NCBI GenBank assembly: GCA_015679605.1
Contig: JAAAVE010000157.1
Location: 5,784 to 29,202, forward strand
Reading direction: 5' to 3'
Length of the DNA: 23,419 bases
Source: Podila epigama
Taxonomy: Eukaryota; Mortierellomycota; Mortierellomycetes; Mortierellales; Mortierellaceae
In this document: positions 19,245 through 23,419 of the stretch, in pieces
How positions within the stretch are numbered: position 1 is the stretch's first letter
Layout: each line of letters opens with the position of its first letter
Notes under the pieces: model-generated
The model's database searches: none
What the model was told of the DNA's origin: nothing
What the model saw: the letters and a program-made list of their open reading frames with translations, nothing else
Position numbers and translations under genes: made by a program

Positions 19245-21109
19245 ATGGGGTCCGCTCAACTTTTTGCCTCATCAAAGGCGGGCGGCAACACGAAAGGTGT
19301 CGCCGTCAACAGTGAGGCAACTGTAGAACAGCCACCTAGTCCTGGCCCTGCGCCCAACCATGCTCGTTCTACGCATACTGGCCATAATCATAACCATGAC
19401 CACCCCTGTCGCCACCAAGAACACTCACTCGACCACGATAGCAAAGTCAGTGGCAATACCAGTCAAACTGCAGCCGATGCTGCATCGCACATAGCGCAAA
19501 ACGAAAACGGAAAAGTATCTGTTGGCGGAGAACATGGTACCCCAATGCCTTCTCGGACGTGTACTCGACCATCAGAGAACCATACGCTGCCTCAACCTTT
19601 ATTGCACCAAGTTGTTCCTGGGACTGGTAGTAACAACCTCTATATTCGCGGTCTTCCATTCAATACCACTGTTCAAGACTTGCTGCGTCTCTGTGAGCCG
19701 TAAGTGAGGTTTTGGTTCTTTTTTAGCACGAAATGACGGTATCAAGTCTTTGAAGCTCGTCAGCTTGGGTTCATATATCGAGATGTTACTCCTTTTTTTT
19801 TTTTTTTCTTGGTTTCTTTGATCCCATAATTGTTAGATTTGGTCAGATTGTGTCATGTAAACCTATGCTGTATATGGGCACTCGCTACTGTCGAGGCGAT
19901 GGCTTTGTACGCTTTGCTTCCGAAGACGGTTTCAGGACTGCACGTCGGGAGCTGACCCAACGAGGCTTCTATGTCGCTGTAGCACACGAGTCAGCAACAA
20001 TGAAGCATTTTTATACAATGGGGCAGCCTCTCAAGATGCTACAACAACCGCAGCAGCATACCCGTGTTGTGCCCGAGGTAAGTGATGGATGTTATACTTC
20101 TATTCGTTGTTAATCTCCGGGTTGATTCTTCGAGAGTGCTCTCACTTTCTATCTTTGTCTTCTTTTTGAGGATGCTAAAGACTATTGATTTTTTTTTTTT
20201 GTACCATCATCTTTTAGATTACTGACACACAAGAATTCCCTAGTCTTCCATGTAAAAGTACAAAGTCCAAAGAGAATGCAACACCGAGCACGTCAAATGG
20301 CAAACAACGTCATAAGCACGAGTTGAAGGAGAACAAGGACGAGGACCAGGTCAAGGTCAAGAACTCGACAGAACTCTGTGCTGATTCAGCCTTAACAAAT
20401 GGACCCAGCTCTCTACATGACTCGCCTATTGCGCAGGCAAATGCCTCAAAGCCGCATGAAGCAGTAGCATGTGTCAGTATCACTGCTGCTGAGCAAGATT
20501 CCAGACTGAATGCTGAGGTCGAGTGGACGACTTTACATGGCAACGGATATAAGGTTCACTGCGATATAGCTCGAGTCGAGGATGCAAAGGTGGATGGTAT
20601 GGCCATGGCATTAGGCTTTGCCATCTCGGAGGTTTCGAAGCCTCCTACAGAATGGCATGACCAGCAGCAGCAGCAACAACAACAAGCTACGGGCAATTTC
20701 CAATACTCGAATGCGATTAGCCACACTGCTTCATTGTTTCATGATCGACCCTATTCAAGCATTGATGATATTGACAATTACATGGTGTGTGCTCACTTGG
20801 AACCACGCTATGGTTGAAGAGTACATCTAGGAGAAGCCATGCAGACTGACAATGGTGGCCAATTTTGACTTTTTTTTTCCTACTTACATACCGCTTAGCA
20901 GTCCCATTTAGTACCCACCGCGACATCCTTGCATGAATGGAGAGGGCTTACAAGACGCAGGTCCAGTAGTCAAGACTTTTTACTTGAAAACCAACAACAG
21001 TATCAACCAACGGAGCTCTTTTTCCAGGACCTGCCTAGTGGAACATCCTATTTGGACCTCTTTGAGTGTTGTTCACAGTAAGAGCTTCTTCTTTCTTTCT
21101 TGACTTTCG

Positions 21110-21140
<31 letters not shown>

Positions 21141-22966
21141 TTTAGTGTCTTGTCTCAACAACTGCGACAACCTCAATACGTTTACTCATGCTGGATATGA
21201 ACATGACTGGAAACATAGGTACGGTCCTTTGATCTTGACGTCGGTTGATCTCCGATATATTAAGGAAGATTGCCATGGTAAGGGCAAGGTCAAGTTCACG
21301 ACGTACGCCGACTCTGAGAGTGCTTTGATTTGCCTTCGAAATGCGGGCTACAACGTCACTCGAGAGATGTCTGAGGCTACCATCGACGTAGACCTGTATG
21401 AGCAACTACATCAGCAACATCCAGATGCACTTGACGTGCCATTTGCCTTTTTCCGGCACGAAGAGACGTTGGGTCTGGACCCGTGGGGATTTGACATGAA
21501 GAAGCCGTTGTCGACAGGACTCGATGGACAAGCTCAGACTGAAACAGGTCAGCAGTTTGGCGCCTTGCCACATAAACACGAAAAGCATTTTATGTTTGAC
21601 ATGTCTCCAAAGCAAGCATCTTTATCGCCAGCATCGTCATCGACAGTATCGTTGCCAATCTCGAACGATTGGAGTGACCATGCACTAGAGTCAGAACAAG
21701 TGAAAGGCTCTACTATGGACCTACCACACAATTCAACATCAATGGTGCCTGTTGGAGGCTCGGACAGTGAGACCTTTATCCAGGTGAATGAAAGAAGACC
21801 TACATCGGCACGCAAGGTCATATCCTACTCAGACATGGTTAAGGTAGCCCCTAAGCAAACTGTACCAAAGCCATCAGAGAACGAGCAAAGTACAAAGAAG
21901 GCGGATGACTATGATATGAAACGACGTGGCAACACAAACAAGTCGTTGGACAAGAGTGAATACCGGTTGAATTTGTTTCTCAAAAACTTGGAGCCGACCA
22001 TGAACGATTGTCAGTTGTATGAAATATGTGAAAAGTAAGTATCCTGAACCATGAAGACGTTGGTGAAATTGCCTCCCTCCTTGCCTTGGTCAGGTTGATT
22101 ATCGTGGAGGTTTACTGTGCAGCCCTGGCTTGATTTCTTGATTTCTTGATTTCTTGATATCTTGATTTAATCTAACCTATACGCATTGCAACAAAAACAA
22201 AATGGATAGGTTCGGGAAGGTGATGTCGTGTAGGACCATTTCCAATCACCATGGGCAATGCACCGGTCTAGGATTTGTGATGTATATGCGAAATGAGAGC
22301 GTTACTCGGGCATTGAAGGGTCTCCATGAGCTTGGATACCAGGCCGAGATTGCCATTCCATCAGCTACAAACAAATTGCGATGCAAGGAGATGTCGGACA
22401 CACTCTTTTTACAGAACATTCCCGAGTGCATTGCAGAGAATAAGGTTAATGCATCATGCTCCTTATCCAAAGGATTTTTTTTATATGACCCACCATAAGT
22501 GGTATGACAGCGCTCTGACGATTGTTATTTTATTTTGTCTGTTCTAGCTACGCGAGCTTTTCAAGCCATTTACGGTCATGTCCTGCCATATTCTTAAAGA
22601 TGCACGCACTGGCAAAGGAAGAGGCGTTGCATTTCTCAAGTGAGTTGAAAAAAAAGAGAAAAAAAAATGCTGACAGACGCGTGTCATACCATACTGAGGG
22701 GTTGGCTGACAAAAACTATAATTTCTCCCCTTTATGTGTGGTGGTTGTTGAATATGCACGGACTTTTTTTTTTTTTATGTCGTTCAACTTGATGTTGGGC
22801 GTTCTTGTTTGTGTTGGGTAATTACACCAACGACGATTCATTGTTGTATGACAGGATGAGGGACGTTCACGTTGCGGAGCGCTTTATCGAAACCTTTCAT
22901 GGTCGAGTCTTGGGACCGGCTTGGCGTTTGCCACTGCAAGTATCGCCTGCACGCAGGAAGGACTAG
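19245..22966 (+). CDS. RNA-binding protein with four RRM domains
   Basis: Eight exons (19245-19699, 19837-20077, 20218-20784, 20902-21077, 21219-22034, 22210-22444, 22548-22639, 22855-22966) join in phase to 897 aa. The N-terminus is low complexity with a His-rich patch (residues ~44-64). RRM1 spans ~130-205: RNP2 LYIRGLPF (132-139), RNP1-like GDGFVRFA (~172-180). RRM2 (~458-530) starts TELFFQDLP, RRM3 (~728-800) starts YRLNLFLKNLE, and RRM4 (~815-885) starts DTLFLQNIP with GKGRGVAFLK as RNP1. RRM1 resembles the first RRM of the RBMS/MSSP family (LYIRGLP plus DLLRLCEPFG). Linkers are Ser/Thr/Lys-rich and disordered, with a Gln run near residue 375-385. It probably binds mRNA; target and localisation are not readable. 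RRM2 and RRM3 have weak RNP1 motifs, so they may bind protein rather than RNA. All seven introns have GT..AG ends; intron 3 ends in TAGCAG, a tandem acceptor adding or removing one Gln. The chosen ATG is the only in-frame ATG ahead of the domain. Confidence 0.9.
21108..21141. repeat. CT/CA compound microsatellite in intron 4 of the RRM gene
   Basis: A run of about nine CT units passes into about six CA units inside the intron 21078-21218. Confidence 0.85.
22131..22168. repeat. TGATTTCT octamer repeat in intron 5 of the RRM gene
   Basis: An 8-base unit begins at 22131, 22139 and 22147, with a variant at 22155 and a partial unit at 22163, all inside the intron 22035-22209 and about 40 bases before its acceptor. 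Confidence 0.85.
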
Positions 22967-23162
22967 GACTAGTGAAGACATAGGTGGATATATACTCTTT
23001 ATCCATAAAGTAAAAAATCAACTGTTTGCCATAACCTTTTAGGTTGCACTTTTTTTTTAAATGTACATGACAGAGTATGTATCTCTTTGTGGGATACCCG
23101 ATCCAATAGTTTTTTTGTTTTTGTTTTGTTGCAAGAGCAAGTTTGCCGTTTGTTTGTTGTCT
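22967..23162. other. 3' flank of the RRM gene
   Basis: AT-rich spacer after the TAG at 22964-22966. It includes an ATAAAG-like polyadenylation context near 23004-23010 and T runs. I see no gene. Confidence 0.5.
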
Positions 23163-23402
23163 TTAGTATTTTTTGTCGTTGTCAGCAGGACATTTAAAGC
23201 ACCTGCACTTTGAGTCCTTTGAGTAGACAACATTCGCGCAGCTTTGTGGTTTTTTGTCGTTCTTGTCTCCTCGTTTTTGTGGATGGATCATTCTATTGCA
23301 TTTACTTTTTTTTTTTCGATGCGATACACAATCAGGAGACGACTGTCCCTTGGGAAATAGGGGATAGAGAGGAAGAGAGGGTGTGTAGAATATGTGTTGC
23401 AT
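23163..23402 (-). CDS. Doubtful Cys-rich ORF, possibly a last exon running in from beyond the window
   Basis: An open frame with an ATG at 23402 (79 aa) or 23291 (42 aa) stops at 23163-23165 and is open to the window edge. The C-terminal 35 residues look most protein-like: Lys/Asp/Asn-rich with a CxCxxC cluster (CRCFKC) and one further Cys upstream (SCANVV). The N-terminal part is encoded by homopolymer-rich DNA and may be intron or UTR. It could be the last exon of a minus-strand gene converging on the RRM gene, or chance. No family is recognised. Confidence 0.3.
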   Translation of the reverse strand: MQHIFYTPSLPLYPLFPKGQSSPDCVSHRKKKSKCNRMIHPQKRGDKNDKKPQSCANVVYSKDSKCRCFKCPADNDKKY

Positions 23403-23419
23403 AGGATGCAAAAAGGAAA

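Noticed and set aside
22522-22821. Plus-strand ORF of 99 codons
   Set aside because: It spans exon 7 of the RRM gene in another frame and two introns; no protein character.

Overview
The window is nuclear DNA from a filamentous fungus. Genes are broken by many short spliceosomal introns (mostly 100-160 nt, donors GTAAGT/GTGAGT/GTATGT). There are homopolymer T/A tracts and microsatellites in noncoding DNA, and an Aquarius/Cwf11 orthologue, a gene that budding yeasts lack. The gene style (F-box/leucine-rich protein, GT61 glycosyltransferase, ALDH3) suggests an early-diverging fungus such as Mortierellaceae (Mucoromycota). That placement is inference, not proof.

Layout, left to right. (1) 604-2565, minus: a large unrecognised protein with Asn/Asp-rich disorder and a duplicated basic motif. 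(2) 3061-4400: a decayed island holding a truncated helicase start (plus), a broken C2H2 zinc-finger/Gln-rich gene (minus) and an 11-12 bp tandem repeat. (3) 4652-6915, plus: a type II membrane GT61 (EOGT/POMGNT2-like) glycosyltransferase, 3 exons. (4) 7336-9246, plus: an ALDH3-class aldehyde dehydrogenase, 6 exons. (5) 9535-10569, minus: TIM22, 3 exons. (6) 10836-12707, minus: an F-box protein, 1 exon. (7) 13197-18842, minus: Aquarius/Cwf11 spliceosomal helicase, 9 exons, 1549 aa. (8) 19245-22966, plus: an 897-aa protein with four RRM domains, 8 exons. (9) 23163-23402, minus: a doubtful Cys-rich ORF that may continue beyond the window.

Exon joins were worked out by hand. For every multi-exon gene called intact, the phases close and the total is divisible by three. 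The genes do not form a pathway. They are housekeeping functions (mitochondrial import, splicing, glycosylation, aldehyde oxidation) plus fungal F-box and RNA-binding proteins. The one suggestive pairing is the head-to-head arrangement of the Aquarius gene and the four-RRM gene, whose start codons are 402 bp apart. I saw no tRNA, rRNA, CRISPR array or intact transposon. The least ordinary part is the decayed island at 3061-4400. I do not see convincing evidence of a wholly new system.
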